The notes below the pieces were generated by a model. That model ran no database searches, had not been told where the DNA came from, and saw only the letters and a list, made by a program, of their open reading frames with translations. A stretch of 64,000 nt of DNA from Lucifuga dentata (Eukaryota; Chordata; Actinopteri; Ophidiiformes; Bythitidae), in the NCBI GenBank assembly GCA_014773175.1, contig VXCM01003181.1, forward strand, positions 1 through 64,000, in the 5' to 3' direction. The position numbers were made by a program, and so were the translations under genes. Position 1 is the stretch's first letter. Each line of letters opens with the position of its first letter. Positions 25,616 to 38,506 of this stretch are shown piece after piece.

Positions 25616-27344
25616 TGTGGGTGTTTCTGTTTGTGAGTGGGACATAAGATCATTGTTCCTTATAACTTAAACCCTGAACTAATGCAAGCAGGTAAATGTT
25701 TAAAGGTAAAGATAAATGAAATATATACCTTTGGCTTACAGCTTTATCTCTATTAGTCACACAAAGGTTTGCCAGTTGGACAGAGACCAAGCCTCTTTGG
25801 CAATGAGACGAAACTCTAAAGAGCCAGTCGTTCCTTTTGTTTCTGAATCTCTGTATTGCCATTTTTATCCTCCTTGTTTAACTCCCCTTCCTTCAGTGGC
25901 TCTCTTGGTAGCTGGTAGCCGCCCAGCAGGGGATTCTGCTCACACTTGGCAGCTTAAATTTTTAATGAGACTTTTACTTTTCACTTTATCCAATGGAGAT
26001 TTTGCTCACTGATATACTGACAGGCCTAACTGGGAAATACTGGGACATAAACAAATGAGGCAATGGATGCTTAACCGACAATTCAGACTTCCAAAGGGGG
26101 AAGCGGTTGGATGGAAAACTCAGTGTATAGACCTCCTTGAAAAAAGTTTTGGGACACAACTAATGAAGGATTGTGAAACAGTAGTCAGAATTTGCATGAA
26201 GAGACAACTAAACTGTTTCCATTATGCAACCAGGCACTCCGGTATTGACATCGTCAGAAAGGAGGCTGACGACAGAGATCTGCACAATTTAATACACTCA
26301 GATTATAAATTTCAGCCTCCCCCCCCCAAAATTTGAGAAGCCAAGTAGGAATTTGAAGATACACGTACTTCATTACCAAAGAGTGGAGAATTGTAACAGC
26401 TTTTTTAAATGTGGAGCTAAATTATTCAGTATGTAGCACAGCTGCTCTGTATTCTGATTCTGCTGTCTGACAGCACTGCTCTCCCAAAATTAAACTTTAT
26501 AATAATGTCAGTGTTGTTGACAGTGAAATACTGGACTGGAGGCCAAAGAACATGTCATAGATTGACTTGCCTCGTTTTGAGAGCTGGAGGGCAGCTACAC
26601 TGTGATTATTGGTGGAAAAGGGGAAAGCCTTTACAGTGAGCACTTCAGATTCACCAGAATCAATTGGTATCATTATTAAGTGGCTTTGTATATAACTAAC
26701 AACTCAAAAAAGTGGATTTGGTGTTCAGTTGCTCCTTGTTTTATGCTACTCCATGTCAGTAGGGGGCGTACCTGTTACTGGAGGCGGCGGTGAAAGAAGC
26801 TTATTAGGTGGGGAGAGGAGGTGGTGCTTAGTATATTATAAAGAAGGCAAAGAAGATGGAGAAGGAAATTGAATGTTTGGTCTTTAAATAGGAAATAAAA
26901 TTGAGAATTTTCTGTTTATTCAACAAATGTAGAGTTTAGATGTGTTGCTCTAACTGCAGAGGAAATAGTTAATGAAGCAAAATATAAGTCGAGCTCTTCC
27001 CGCTGGCCCCTGCCCTCTGACACAACCAGCCATGTGATATTTCAACCAATTACAACCATAAGGAGTTATCAGAAGTAAAAAAGACAAAAGCAAAATGTTT
27101 GCCTTGAGGACACAGCTTAAAGAACAGCGAAAGAGCCGGAATCACCACATGTTGAGCCTTGCAAAGACATCTTCTTGCCCTGAAAGTTCTACTTTGCATG
27201 AAGAGTGCTGGAGCCTTGACTCAACAGATAAAAGCCCTAAATCTGGACTTGTGTCAAAACTTGATGTAAGTCATCTTACTGTTATTGAAGAAACAGAGAA
27301 AATGAGTTAAAACTAAACTATCCAATGTAGATTACTCTACTCTA

Positions 27345-27402
<58 letters not shown>

Positions 27403-27420
27403 GCTCTCTCTCTCTCTCTC
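27345..27420. repeat. (CT)n microsatellite
   Basis: A long CT tract with two interruptions (CTGT and CTCG). It is a pyrimidine-only stretch on the sense strand, about 1.4 kb before the next exon. Confidence 0.9.
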
Positions 27421-27496
27421 ATATCATATCCTGTATATTATATAATCATCAATGGCAAGACGTACTATGGTTCCAATGGTAAGAAGCAACACAATT

Positions 27497-27667
27497 AGTC
27501 ACTCAGCTAGTCAGAGTGCAGATGTCAGCCAGCTTGACAGTCTGACAAATAGCCAGTCAGCCAGTTAGCCAGACATCTAGCCAACGAGTGTGCCAGTCAG
27601 TCAATCACTCGACCAAGTAGTCAATCAGCCACTTAGATGGACAGCCAACTATCCAGCTGGCTGCTCA
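27497..27667. repeat. Degenerate tetranucleotide array (AGCC/AGTC type)
   Basis: The stretch is dense in AGCC, AGTC and AGTT words (for example AGCCAGTCAGCCAGTTAGCC), with a period of four bases that drifts through point changes. It looks like an old, eroded simple repeat. Confidence 0.7.
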
Positions 27668-28811
27668 CCTACTAATCCTTCAAGTTTGTGATTGAACTAG
27701 TAAGTAAACCAAGAGGAGAGAGCAAGAGGTGAGAGGAAAAGAATAAGAAATCCAGATGCAACCCTATCAAGCCCCTTCACTTCAAAAACCCCAACCCCCA
27801 ACCTTCAATCCAGCCACTCCACCAGTCACTACCGTTATTGACAATCTCACATCAATTTCAGGGAGCCTCTTATCGCAGCTGACACACAACCTTTCTACAC
27901 TGTCAGATCAGAGTAATATTTCGGCCTTTTATGTGAATCGATTGGCCAGTTTGGGGGCACAGAGGAGAGGAGAGGCGGAGCACACAAAAGGTCAACTGTA
28001 GCACTAAATCATTTGAAGATTCTTAATGAAGGGTGTGTGGCAGACACACCTGCTGGTTTCATTATTAGACTACAAAAAAGAGGGAATGGTGTTGATAAAG
28101 GATGAATAACCAGAAGCCACAGAGAGAGAGAGAGAGAGATGGCCTTAAAAGCAAGATTTCTTTGAAGAACACCTTTGCCAAGGTCAATAGATGCTTACTG
28201 GTATCCATGTCAATGGTAGCCCCGATTTGAAATCATAATGCATTGCAGATATTTTAACCTTAACTGTGGGTGGGAGCATCAAGGTTACTTATATGTTGTG
28301 GTTGCGGAAAAGCTGGAGGAAAATATAAAATATTTATGCCATGCGCAGCAAGCCTGCTATGCCCTGAGTGACTTGGTACATATGTTAAACACTGATCTAC
28401 AGTTCACACAAATAAAGAAAATTTTATTTCTTATTTATCTCTATTTAGGTCCATGTTTATGTATGAGAACTACAGAATAGGAAAACATGAGTCTCAGTAA
28501 TAGTACAAGGATTGTGTATATCTAGAATGCCAAAAAACAGTTGACGTTTGCATGCAATTAGAGAAGCTTCCTATGTATCATTGTTAACAACAGTTGATGC
28601 TAATTAGCGCTGCATACTAAGAAATCAGGAATAATAATACAAATAATTTTCATGCACTTGTCTTGGAATTTTTTTGTTGGTATGTTTAGTAGTTTGTGGC
28701 TTGATGTAGCTGATTATTCCTGAAGCGGCTCAAAATATTTGAGTTTAGAGAATGTACACTGAAATGCTATGTTACCACTGCTGATTTAATGGTGGCTTCT
28801 GGTGTCCTTAG

Positions 28812-28958
28812 GGTGCCTCATCCAGCCTGGTGGTGAAGTTTGCCGACACAGACAAGGAACGCACCATCAGACGTATGCAGCAGATGGTTGGGCAGTTTGG
28901 CATCTTCAACCCAGCGATCGCCCTTCCCTTCAGCACCTACAGCTCTTACGCACATGCG
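28812..28958 (+). CDS. celf5: celf5-like exon: RRM2 end and linker start
   Basis: This 147-nt, 49-codon exon is in phase 0 at both ends. It begins [20 protein letters not shown], which closes RRM2 ([12 protein letters not shown] is the final beta strand and its extension), and continues [20 protein letters not shown] into the linker. The acceptor is GTGTCCTTAG at 28811 and the donor is GTGAGT at 28959. MVGQ resembles CELF5 (MVGQLGI), whereas [10 protein letters not shown] is intermediate between CELF4 and CELF5. Skipping this exon would keep the frame, so it could be a cassette exon, though the sequence alone does not show that. Confidence 0.95.
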
Positions 28959-31044
28959 GTGAGTTGGAAAGACTTATGTTGCACACAAAGTCAAACCCAT
29001 ATGTAATGCATGCGCACACACACACACACATCAACAATGGACATGTTTCAAAGAAGTTTGATCAGACATACTTCATACCCAGGGTTTCTTAGAGATTTGC
29101 CCAAAAAACTAAAAGTTTTTTGTTGTTGGCATATTGACAATTCATCTTGCTTGTTAAAGCTCTTAGATGAGTGAATATAATATATCTTTTATTCCACCAA
29201 CATTTCCAACAGATATGTTTTCTTCTCTGCAAAACAACCTTCCCTTAACATGTCATTTCTTGCCTGCTTTGAGTCCTAAAAGTCAGATTTTCTTGAAACA
29301 GCTGCACAAACACTTTTATGTTAGTAATAATTTAATGCAAAAGGAAACTCTTGCACTGAAGTTTTATTCCATAATCTTATCACTGGTTTTTAATCTAAGA
29401 AATTCAGATAAAATTTATCTATAGTTTGATGGCCAAACCAGTAGCTACTGTTTTAACAATACCAGACCTTGACAGTCTAGGCTACTTCTGTTCACTTTTG
29501 TTTATGTCACATCCATTACAGATTTTCATCCAATTACAGGTACAGTTGTATATTTTATCTTATATACGCTGATATAAGATAGCAGATACAAATACAGACA
29601 GTAGCTTTTGCTTTACATTCCTACAGTGGATTACAATAATGGTGTAACAGAGAATTTGTAATACAAGTCAATTTGCATTGAAATATAACTGATTAGATAC
29701 TGTATTTTAATTAATTTTAAGAAAAAAAATTGGATCAAAAATAGACAAAAATCACTTGTCAAGATAGAGATTTTTTGCTGTGTTGTGACTGGTCAAAATC
29801 ATGAAGTCTGTTTGCTGATCAGTACCAATTACATCAAATTTTGATCTGTAATTTCCTTGTGTGGATTCTGAAGTAAAACCAATAGATTGGGACAGATTAC
29901 CAAATAAACAATTCTCTCTGGATTTTAATAACAGCTGGGCTGTAATTTCATCCAAGGAAACCTGAGTTGGTTTTATTGCAGCATATCTGCAAAATAAGGC
30001 TATATTTCATAACTTTGCCACTTATGTCAGTACACAGAGACCTTTGCTCAGGATTTGTTTTCCCACCACACCTATGGGTTGTGCTCCCTCCTTGGTAAAC
30101 TATCATCCTACTATCAGCACCACTCCTCCCTGCTCTCTCTCTCTTAGCTTCACACCATGATATCCAGTCTTTCACTTCCCTTAGCATGTAGGCACCCACA
30201 TTTAGTTAGCCGCTACCCTCCAAGCCTTCATCAGCTTCCCTCTGCCTTCCCACCCTACAGACCCTACCTCCCTCAGGACACACACACACAGCAGACCTCC
30301 ACCTCTTTGATGAGTTCAGACAGCCTTTGTGAGTCCCCTCTACCCTCTGTCACACCGCTTCACTTCCTCCCCCGTCTGGACCCATGAGATGCTTCAGGGT
30401 CCACAGTTGACTCAGAATATTCCATGGGCAACTTGTGTGCACATAAACTTTCTTTTACTCTGTTGAGGCAGTGTGCGCAAACTTGAAGGTGGCTGAAATG
30501 AATTTGAGAAAAGGTTTCCATGCGGCACCAAGATAAAACCTGAGCTTCTGTCACAGCACACTGCATAAATGCACACAAACATCCCCACAGTATTTATTTA
30601 CAGAGAAGGAGGAACACAAATTTATTTTATGTATTTATTTGGATGTAAAAGTTATATATTTGTGCAGTTCCTAAATGCCAGGATTAATTGTTGATGTAGC
30701 CCAGGTCTCGGAGCTTATCCATTTCCTTCATTTTCATATCACAGCTATGGGACTCAGTGTGAAATGTGCAAATTGACCATTCCAGAGTAATTGCAAGGCC
30801 ATCTCTTGTGCTCTCTCCAGTAAAACTCCCACCTTCATTACCATTCATGAAATGCAGCCCTTTCCCAGGAAATGTGGAGAAATGCAAATGTTTAAGAGGT
30901 GTTGAAGGCAGTGGCGGTCTGCTGAGAGACCATTGTGCCCTGCTCAGGTTGGCCATGACTCTTATTTACTGTGGCAGAGACCCGTGTCGACTCATACAGA
31001 CGCACACAGGAGTGTACACACTCACACATACTGTGTAGCAAATG

Positions 31045-31047
<3 letters not shown>

Positions 31048-31081
<34 letters not shown>

Positions 31082-31105
31082 ACATACACACACACACACA
31101 CACAC
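31048..31105. repeat. (CT)n and (CA)n microsatellites
   Basis: A CT tract followed after a few bases by a CA tract. It is ordinary intronic simple sequence. Confidence 0.9.
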
Positions 31106-34100
31106 GTGACAATGAGCAGGATGGTGCTAGGAAATTGAGTTCTGAGTGAAAGTGAGGTATCTAACAAGGGCACAGTGGATACTTCAGCATTAGAGAGAAT
31201 CAATTACCATTAAATCTAAAGGAGAAATTGCACATTATGTGGTTTCTCCACACAAAGATTATACAGCTTGAATGACGGTAGTGAAGGTGAAATTCTCCTT
31301 GTGTTAGTGTTATGAATTACAGAGAGCGTGGGTGCTATGTACCTGCATATAATGAATTTAGCAAAATAAAGTAAGTTACTCAAGGAACTAGAAGGCAACC
31401 TTGAAGATAAACTCAACCCCAACTTTTGATATAGTAATGAGTGCACAGGTGGCAGTAATGAGTTAGTGAAAGCTTTTTATTCTCTTGTCATATCTCACTA
31501 AAGATCTAATGAATATAAATCCTGGCTCAGAATGCTCTAATTAATCTGGAATAAAAAAAAAACAACATACTAATCTTTACTGTGGTTGTCCAACTTGTGC
31601 AGCATTGCAATGCATTGCATTGCATTGCAGTTATTGGTGGCTGCATGCACATTGTATGTACAGTAAGTCTTGATTCTCCTATAGACACTGAATGTGCTGA
31701 AATGATATGCTGAATGTTTCTTTATGGGAAGATAAACTACACATATTCCCCCAAGACGGAAAACCTGCAGTGACAGAAAAAGGACTTTATCTCCAAAGAC
31801 ACACTACATGTTCGCCTACTCTCCATATACACAGGGCCAAGAGACGATGATGTGGCACAGTATAGAATACAGACGTGGGGAGAAATGGTATATAGCTATC
31901 CCCATGGAGTACAGTAAATGGTAAATTCAAAGAGCTACCTCTCCACTACAGCAGTGGATAGGATTATAGAGTTGAGCTGACAGCCAGTAAATTGGATTTT
32001 AGTCAAACCAGGAGAAGGAGGGGGCTGCGAACACAAATTGGAGGGGTACAACATATGACAACTGACAACATATGCCAAAAATGAGAAATGTGCCACTTTC
32101 AAGATAGACACAGACACTGGTGCGCTCTGACAGGAGACATCCTATTTGCAAAAAGGTGATTTCATAAAACACAAGCCGGAGGGAAGCGAGAAAGTGAGAT
32201 TCTGTGTTTCATTCAAGTGTTCGTGATAATAGTTCTCCAATGAATCACTGAATGCACGTAATAAAACCAGCTTTTATTACCTTTTGTATTCCCCCTTCAA
32301 GACACAAACATCATATTTGTACAATATGAGATTTGTCACTTTTCTTCTGTCTCTCTTAGTGAAGACAGCCATTTTAGCTTCCCCCGTCTCAGGTGGAAGA
32401 CTACAGGCCGTGTCAGAGGACGGAGACAAACTGAAGATTTAAAGGCACCTCGAGCATCCCTAAAAGATGCATTAGAGTGAGGGTGAGATAGATAAACGAG
32501 AGGGGAGAAAATGGTTTAACTTTGTGCTAATAGTGACAGCATGTGGGTGGGTGAGAGGGAGGATGATGATTGTAAACTCACATTAGGAAACATCTCCCCC
32601 TGTTGGAGGGATTCAGATTCTAAGAGAGCAAGAGACTTTTTTTTTCTTTTTTTTTTTTTTTTAATTTTGCAACATAGCACAAATGACAAATGATGGTTAA
32701 AGATTGTTTGGTTGTACAGAAAGGTGGTCACACATACATTTGCGTGTGTGTGTGTGTTATGTGTGTAATCTGATTTAGCTGTATGAGCTTGACACACATG
32801 CATAGACACACACAAATAAAGCCCTTGAGCCTCAGTATTCTGTTTTCAGTCTCTTAGTATACCTCATTGATCAACTTTCAATTTTTTTTTTATATTTTTC
32901 ACCCCATCCCCACTCTCTCTTTGTCTTTACCCCTCTTTGTCTCTTCCCCCCCTCCATCCTTGGCTGGCTCGGCCATGAGGGGTCACATGTGACAGTGCTA
33001 AGAGTCAGCGAGTCACAGAACAGCGCTACAGAGATAATTGCCATGTGATAAAGAGGTGATTGCCTGCTGGCACCAGGGGAGAGTAATGCCATCAGGTTAC
33101 AATAAAAAAGCAGATGTCTGACACTGAATGAATGCTGCTGGAGCTCAGGCAACTTTCTTTGCTCCCTTTCATCTTGCACAGTTCCCTTTTGTCCCCCTTG
33201 TTTCTCTCTGTCTTTTCTTCTTGTGTCTTCCTTTCTTTTCAAGAGGAAGCAGAAAAGGTTGTCTGTGATGATGAGCACTCTGCCAAAGCCATTTACTATC
33301 TGCTGCAAAGAGTACAAACAAAGAAGCTGAAATAGCTTTTAATGATAGTATGGATAGTATGTATGAAAATGTGCAAAAGAAGAAAAAACACATACATAGG
33401 CAAAGTAAAATGGAATGACTTTGGATATCTTTGTCAACATAACTGCTCTGCTTTCTGCTCTTTATTTTTTTTTTTCAGACCCAGTTTGTATTAACCACTC
33501 CATTCCAACATAATTACATGCTTGAGTTTCCAATTTGCTGCATTTTAATTTGGAGCAAAGCATCAGTGAATGCCAGGTTGTTATCCATGACAATCTCACT
33601 GCTGGCATTAAGCAATGCATTGGGAGAGAAGCCAGTTTTATGGAATGGCTAGTGTTCACTGACATTATTGCTCCATCCAGGTCTGCAGCTTGTATAAGGC
33701 CACAGGGCCCACAATGAATAGCCAGCAAGCTTATTAGAATCACCCCAAAGTCCCCACTCATCTTTGAAAGCAGCTAGCTGAGTTTGGAAAAAACAAAAAA
33801 ACAAAACAAAAAAAAAAAAAAAAAAAAACAACAACACAGTAACTGGTGTAATACTAAGCTACTCAGATTCTGCCATGCTGAAGTCCAACCTCATTCACAT
33901 CCTAATGGGGGGCAGTCACAGCATCACCAAAGCAGGCGAGCCCCAGATTCTCTGGACCTCTTTGTTTGTTTCTATGTCATTGCTTTTGTCTATTTTCTTG
34001 TTCCCTTGCTGTCTTTTACAGCTATGCCCTCTTAAAGGCTCAATTCATCTTTTTTGGAAGGGAATGGATGATCCCCATTTGTCACGTTGATAAAATTATG

Positions 34101-34649
34101 CAAATGACAAAAGGCGTTAATAGATAGCAGTGGCAAGGCATGTGGCTAATGGATGAGATGCCAGTGCTGGACATTTTACGATGGGGCAGCCGCTTTCCGG
34201 GTAACTTACAGGGGCATTGAGGGAAAATAACTGAGTTTTCCTTGCAGGGTCCCCATGCAAATACAAGCAGAGTGGCATCCCATACCGCCATTGACTCACA
34301 ATATTGTCATTAACATTAGTGCCAGTGGCAGTAGAGTTTGATTTCTGCTTATATGAGTCATTCTGGGGCCAAAGCCATCTGCATCTTCAATGATACATAC
34401 AGATAGAGAGACAAGGGTGAGATGGTGGTCCAATTGTGTTTGTATTCCTATACCACACACTTCTGCATGCCTGATGGGTAGCTACCAAGCATGCAAAGAT
34501 TATTGATTCCCTAGATAAACCCCCTGGTTCACAAGATGTAAAAGCCATTGTACAGTGATGGATTTTCTTCTGAATTAGGCATTCAGCGTGCGGTTCGCAG
34601 GGGGAGAATTTAAGCTGAATGTAGAAAGTCAAATAGTCTCTTCATGCAT

Positions 34650-34724
<75 letters not shown>
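34650..34724. repeat. (GT)n(GA)n microsatellite
   Basis: About 54 nt of GT units followed by about 20 nt of GA units, in the sense strand of the intron. Confidence 0.95.
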
Positions 34725-35201
34725 TGGATGCAGGGCAAGGTGGATGTGTGCATGTCATGTACATATGAATAAACTGCATGGGTTGTATTTGGTGGAAAAT
34801 AACTTTAGCTCTGGCGTTTCACTTCATGCTAAATAGAATCAGAGAGTGACTGAAAGGCCTTTGATTTTACACCTTTATGTGATTGTCCAGAGGCTAAAAA
34901 CTGACTGCTACTGCAATTTGCTGACTCATAACATATTACAGCTATGGTGTGAAATCTGAGTTGCTGGCTATGTCTTCTTAAACTGTTTGTAATGACTGAA
35001 GGACTTGCTTCAGTACCTTCTTACCGAAGAGTATCTTCCTTTAACACAAAGGGTTTGACACAACTATCTCTCTAAAATACGATTTTCTCCTTCGGTGGTA
35101 ACAATGCTGTTGTCATTTAATCAAGTTCTAACCCAAATGACTTTAGTCTGCAAAATTATTTCCCTTTAAGCAACACTCAAAAGCCTAGAGGGTTCAGACT
35201 G

Positions 35202-35833
35202 CGGAGGTGGGACCAGGTCATTGTTTTATAAGCCACAAGTAACTCAAGACTTGGCATTCAAATCCAAAGTCAAGTCACAGGTCTTAAACTTTGTGTTTGG
35301 AGTTTGAAACATGTCATAATGTGTTCTTTACCAAATTTAATTCAAGAGTAATCGCTCACACTCTGGTTGAGTCCTTGTTCTTTTGTTTGAACGTAACCTG
35401 ATGATTATTGCTTGTATTTAAGATCATCAACAGTGTTTCTCCTTTTAGTAGCCATTGAACTTGGACTAGTATTATCACATAGTGACAACATCCCATCCAT
35501 TTCTCATCAAAATAACAGAAAAATTACAACGAAGAACAAATTGGCAATGGCACTGCTGAACATGTCAGTAAAACAGGTTCCTCAACATTTTTTAGGGTAG
35601 AGTTTGTTTTTTTTTATCAACAAAATTACTTCACTAGCTGTATCATTTTTAATTTATGGTTTGAGGATGGTACCAAGTCTTCCTTAGTCAAAAGGTTGAA
35701 GTCCAAGTGAAGTCACAAGTCATTGGTGTTAAAGTTGAGCTGCAAGTCTTTTTTATGTTGAGTCTCTAGTCAGCAAAGTTGTGACTTGAATCCAAGTTGC
35801 ATCTAAGTTATGCAACTCAAGTCCATACCACTG
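35202..35833. mobile_element. hAT-like MITE, 632 bp, with 8-bp target duplication
   Basis: TCAGACTG occurs at 35194-35201 and again at 35834-35841, exactly flanking the element. The ends are CGGAGGTGGGACC and, in reverse complement from the right, CAGTGGTATGGAC, an imperfect inverted repeat. The interior is rich in CAAGTC/AAGTCA words (for example 35275-35290 and 35697-35725). I recall this CAAGTC-rich sequence as an abundant teleost repeat. An 8-bp duplication is typical of the hAT superfamily. There is no transposase frame. Confidence 0.8.
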
Positions 35834-36179
35834 TCAGACTGAATAATAAAACTGAATAAATGTCAGGCTACTAGAAGCATCCATTAAAAATTCATCATAA
35901 AAATTAGACATGAGTCCAGGAAAAAAAAAAAAAGGCAGAAAAAGTGTGAGACATCTGTGGCATTTCTTATACAATTAAATAGAGTATTGTGAAGTTTGAC
36001 AATTGTAAAGAAAAAGCATTGCAACTCTTACACAAACTTTGCCTGTTCCCTGAGCACAGTGATAATGTGCACATGTCAATGCCTTGATTTGTATGAGTCC
36101 AACAGACAGCTATTAAATCGTCTCTGCAGCTGGTGACAGGCCTCCTGCTGGGAGGATAGACAGATTCACTAAACATCGG

Positions 36180-36489
36180 CTGACAGGCTTCTGTTTTCTT
36201 CCCTCTCTTTTATTCCGCTCTACTTTCTCTGTACTTTCCATGCACTATCCATCCATCAACCTCAACATGCATCCCTCCCTCTGTTCTACCCTTGCTATGC
36301 TCCCCCTTCCTCACTTGCTCCCCTCTCCTGTTTTTGTCTGACTCCTTCCTAACTTACTATATTTTTCATTACCATCTGTCCTCTCCTCACCTCTCTTGTT
36401 CCCCCTCAACTTTCCCCCCCCTCCTGCTACCTCACACACCATCCAACCCTTCTTCCCTCCACCCATCTCTCCGTGTCCCTCTTCTTTAG
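36180..36489 (+). promoter_or_regulatory. Extended pyrimidine-rich tract before exon acceptor
   Basis: About 300 nt of strongly C/T-rich sense-strand sequence end at the TTCTTTAG acceptor. It contains many TCTT, CTCT and CCCTCC words of the kind bound by polypyrimidine-tract proteins. Its role in regulating the following linker exon is inference. Confidence 0.5.
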
Positions 36490-36634
36490 CTCATGCAGCA
36501 GCAGGCAGCCATCATGGCAGCAAGCCACGGGGGTTACATCACGCCAAGCGTGGCCTTCCCTGCCACACAGATCCACCAGATGGGGGCGCTCAACATCAAC
36601 AGCCTCCCACCCACCACCATGACCCCGGTGTCGG
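36490..36634 (+). CDS. celf5: celf5-like exon: linker (LMQQQ)
   Basis: The 145-nt exon starts in phase 0 and ends with one nucleotide of a Gly codon. It encodes LMQQQAAIMAASHGGYITPS and continues through VAFPATQIHQMGALNINSLP to PVSG. The acceptor is CTTCTTTAG at 36489 and the donor is GTGAGT at 36635. This is the divergent linker of CELF proteins between RRM2 and RRM3, which carries activation and repression functions in this family. GGYITPSVAFPATQIHQMGA resembles CELF5 GSYLSPGVAFSPCHIQQIGA. The donor is followed within about 50 nt by a TG microsatellite. Confidence 0.94.
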
Positions 36635-36681
36635 GTGAGTTTCATCAAACTCTGGGTGAGCACTCAGTTTCATTTCCTTTC

Positions 36682-36684
36682 CTC

Positions 36685-36719
<35 letters not shown>

Positions 36720-36747
36720 CGTGCATGCGTGTGTGTGTGTGAGNCTC

Positions 36748-36782
<35 letters not shown>

Positions 36783-36806
36783 CGTGCATGCGTGTGTGTG
36801 TGTGAG
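36682..36806. repeat. (TG)n tract duplicated around N 36744
   Basis: Bases 36682-36743 and 36745-36806 are identical over 62 nt (CTCTTG, TG units, GCGTGCGTGCATGCG, then TG units and GAG), separated by one N. The duplication is probably an unmerged overlap. The real tract lies just downstream of the linker exon donor and would be a GU-rich intronic RNA segment. Confidence 0.85.
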
Positions 36807-38213
36807 TGTAAGAGAGTTTAGTGATGCAGAGAGAAGGGTCTTTTTATGCTTGTGTCTTATTATTAGTGTGTATGAAGGTTTGTGTAAGGAGGTCAGATTG
36901 TGTTTTTGATTGTGTCTGTGTGAATATTTGTGTGTGCGTGCATGCAAGACGTGCATGCGTGCTGCAGTGAAGCCAAAAGAAAGAGTGCTTGCTTACTGGT
37001 AATCCAAAATTATTCCACTAGCGAGGAAGAGAGACTCAGATGAAAAACACATTGAGTGGGATTTGCATGTTTATGTTGTTTGTGAGTGCAGAAATATTTG
37101 GGGATAGTGAAGCAGAATAGGGAATATCAGTAAGTAAGTTCACAACTAGCGCTAATTTCCCTCTAGTATTTTTGACCTTGAGTTTTGAAGCACTTGATCT
37201 GCATGCAGTTGGTTTTGTTTTCCATAACAAACACCTCCTATGCAGATACATTACAGAGGAAAGGGAAGGCCTTTGAAATACCTTCCCATTGCATAACATT
37301 CGCTTATTCAGCAGTACTTCATTTTCCTTGAGACAGAGCAAACTTTTAGATTCTCCACTCAAAAGCATGAGCTGAAATAAATAATACAGTACCCAAGTCT
37401 TTGTTGTTCTCTGCTCACCTACTTTGTCAACACTGCAGTATTGAGTTTTTTAAGGTGATGACTTTGGTAACTTTAAACCAATGATTGTGAGAGAGAACCT
37501 CCCTCAGTGCAACAAGGCCTATTTCAGTTTTCCTTTACAGAAATCCAGCTTCTTACTTCAAGCTTACTGCAGTATATCAAATTCTCTCTGTGCTGTGGTT
37601 TCTGTAAGGAAGAGAAATGTTCTCTGAAGATGAGATTCTCTTCATTTTTCAGCCACGAACACAAAGAAATGACTAAACATCCAGAAATGTGCAGGTTTTT
37701 GTCTGGCAGCATCTCTTTTGTTCTGCTTTAATTGATTCAAAAGACTAAACTAGTGGATATCTGTGATGGTTTTCGCTGTTCACAGGTGTGGAAATCAATA
37801 CTACAAGACTGTTATTAACCTCTATCAGCCATGTCTCAATCTCAAGTATAAGGCTTAATGAAAGCATGCACATAGACTTAGATGATGGAACATGCCAAGA
37901 GAAACACATGCCATAAATGTACATCTGCAATAATTTTCAACGTCAGGCAATATGTCTAGAAAGAAGACCCATTTGTCAAATATATACAGTGATGTTTTTA
38001 GTGCAAAGTGTGCACTTTTGGGCGTGCACAATCAATCAGAGACAGTGATTAAAGTAGAGCTCAGTCTTGCTGAGAAGTCTCTTCTTTTTATGGGACGAGG
38101 CACTGACAGTATGGCAATTCAGATCTTTGTGTTCAGCATACGTACTTGCATTGTGCCACACAATAGTGCTGATGAAAGACAGTGCAACTATTTCAAGGAA
38201 GGAAGGAAGGTCT

Positions 38214-38472
38214 CTCTCTCGCTGTCTGTATCTCTTTCTCTGTCTGTATCTCTCTCTCTTTCTGTGTGTGTGTGTGTGTGTGTGTAGCTTCTTGCCGTGT
38301 CTAAAAGTAATACTGTTCAATGCTGTGAGATGTGGAAGCTTAAGTACAACTGCTTCTATGAAGGAAGATTGAAGTCAATTTCATTTCAGCTGGCAACACC
38401 AAGAGCTGACAAATTAGCCTGTCTAATGAAAAAAATGTTTGTGCATGTGATATGGCGACAGAGAGGGGGGAA

Positions 38473-38506
<34 letters not shown>

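Larger units (their letters stand above)
21108..28811 (+). other. Intron, 7,704 bp
   Basis: It contains a (GAAA)n tract at 22969-23024, a large TG/CA microsatellite complex at 23745-24108 with an N-flanked duplicate, an A-run with N at 24719, a long (CT)n at 27345-27420, a degenerate CAGY-type tandem array at 27497-27667 and short GA and CA tracts. An open frame at 26055-26336 matches nothing I know and has no coding signature. The rest is unremarkable AT-rich sequence. Confidence 0.8.
28959..36489 (+). other. Intron, 7,531 bp
   Basis: It contains CT and CA microsatellites (31048-31105), a T-rich tract at 32637-32662, an A-run at 33799-33828, a GT/GA tract at 34650-34724, a hAT-like element at 35202-35833 and a CT-rich tract of about 300 bp just before the acceptor (36180-36489). 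A region at 34060-34330 with two octamer motifs is described in the findings. No other exon is evident. Confidence 0.8.

Noticed and set aside
26055..26336. Open frame of 93 codons on the + strand
   Set aside because: It lacks a coding composition and any recognisable motif, and has no splice-site context matching celf5. It is probably chance.
27497..27667. CRISPR-like array
   Set aside because: There are no spaced identical repeats, and the locus is intronic vertebrate DNA; it is a degenerate simple repeat.
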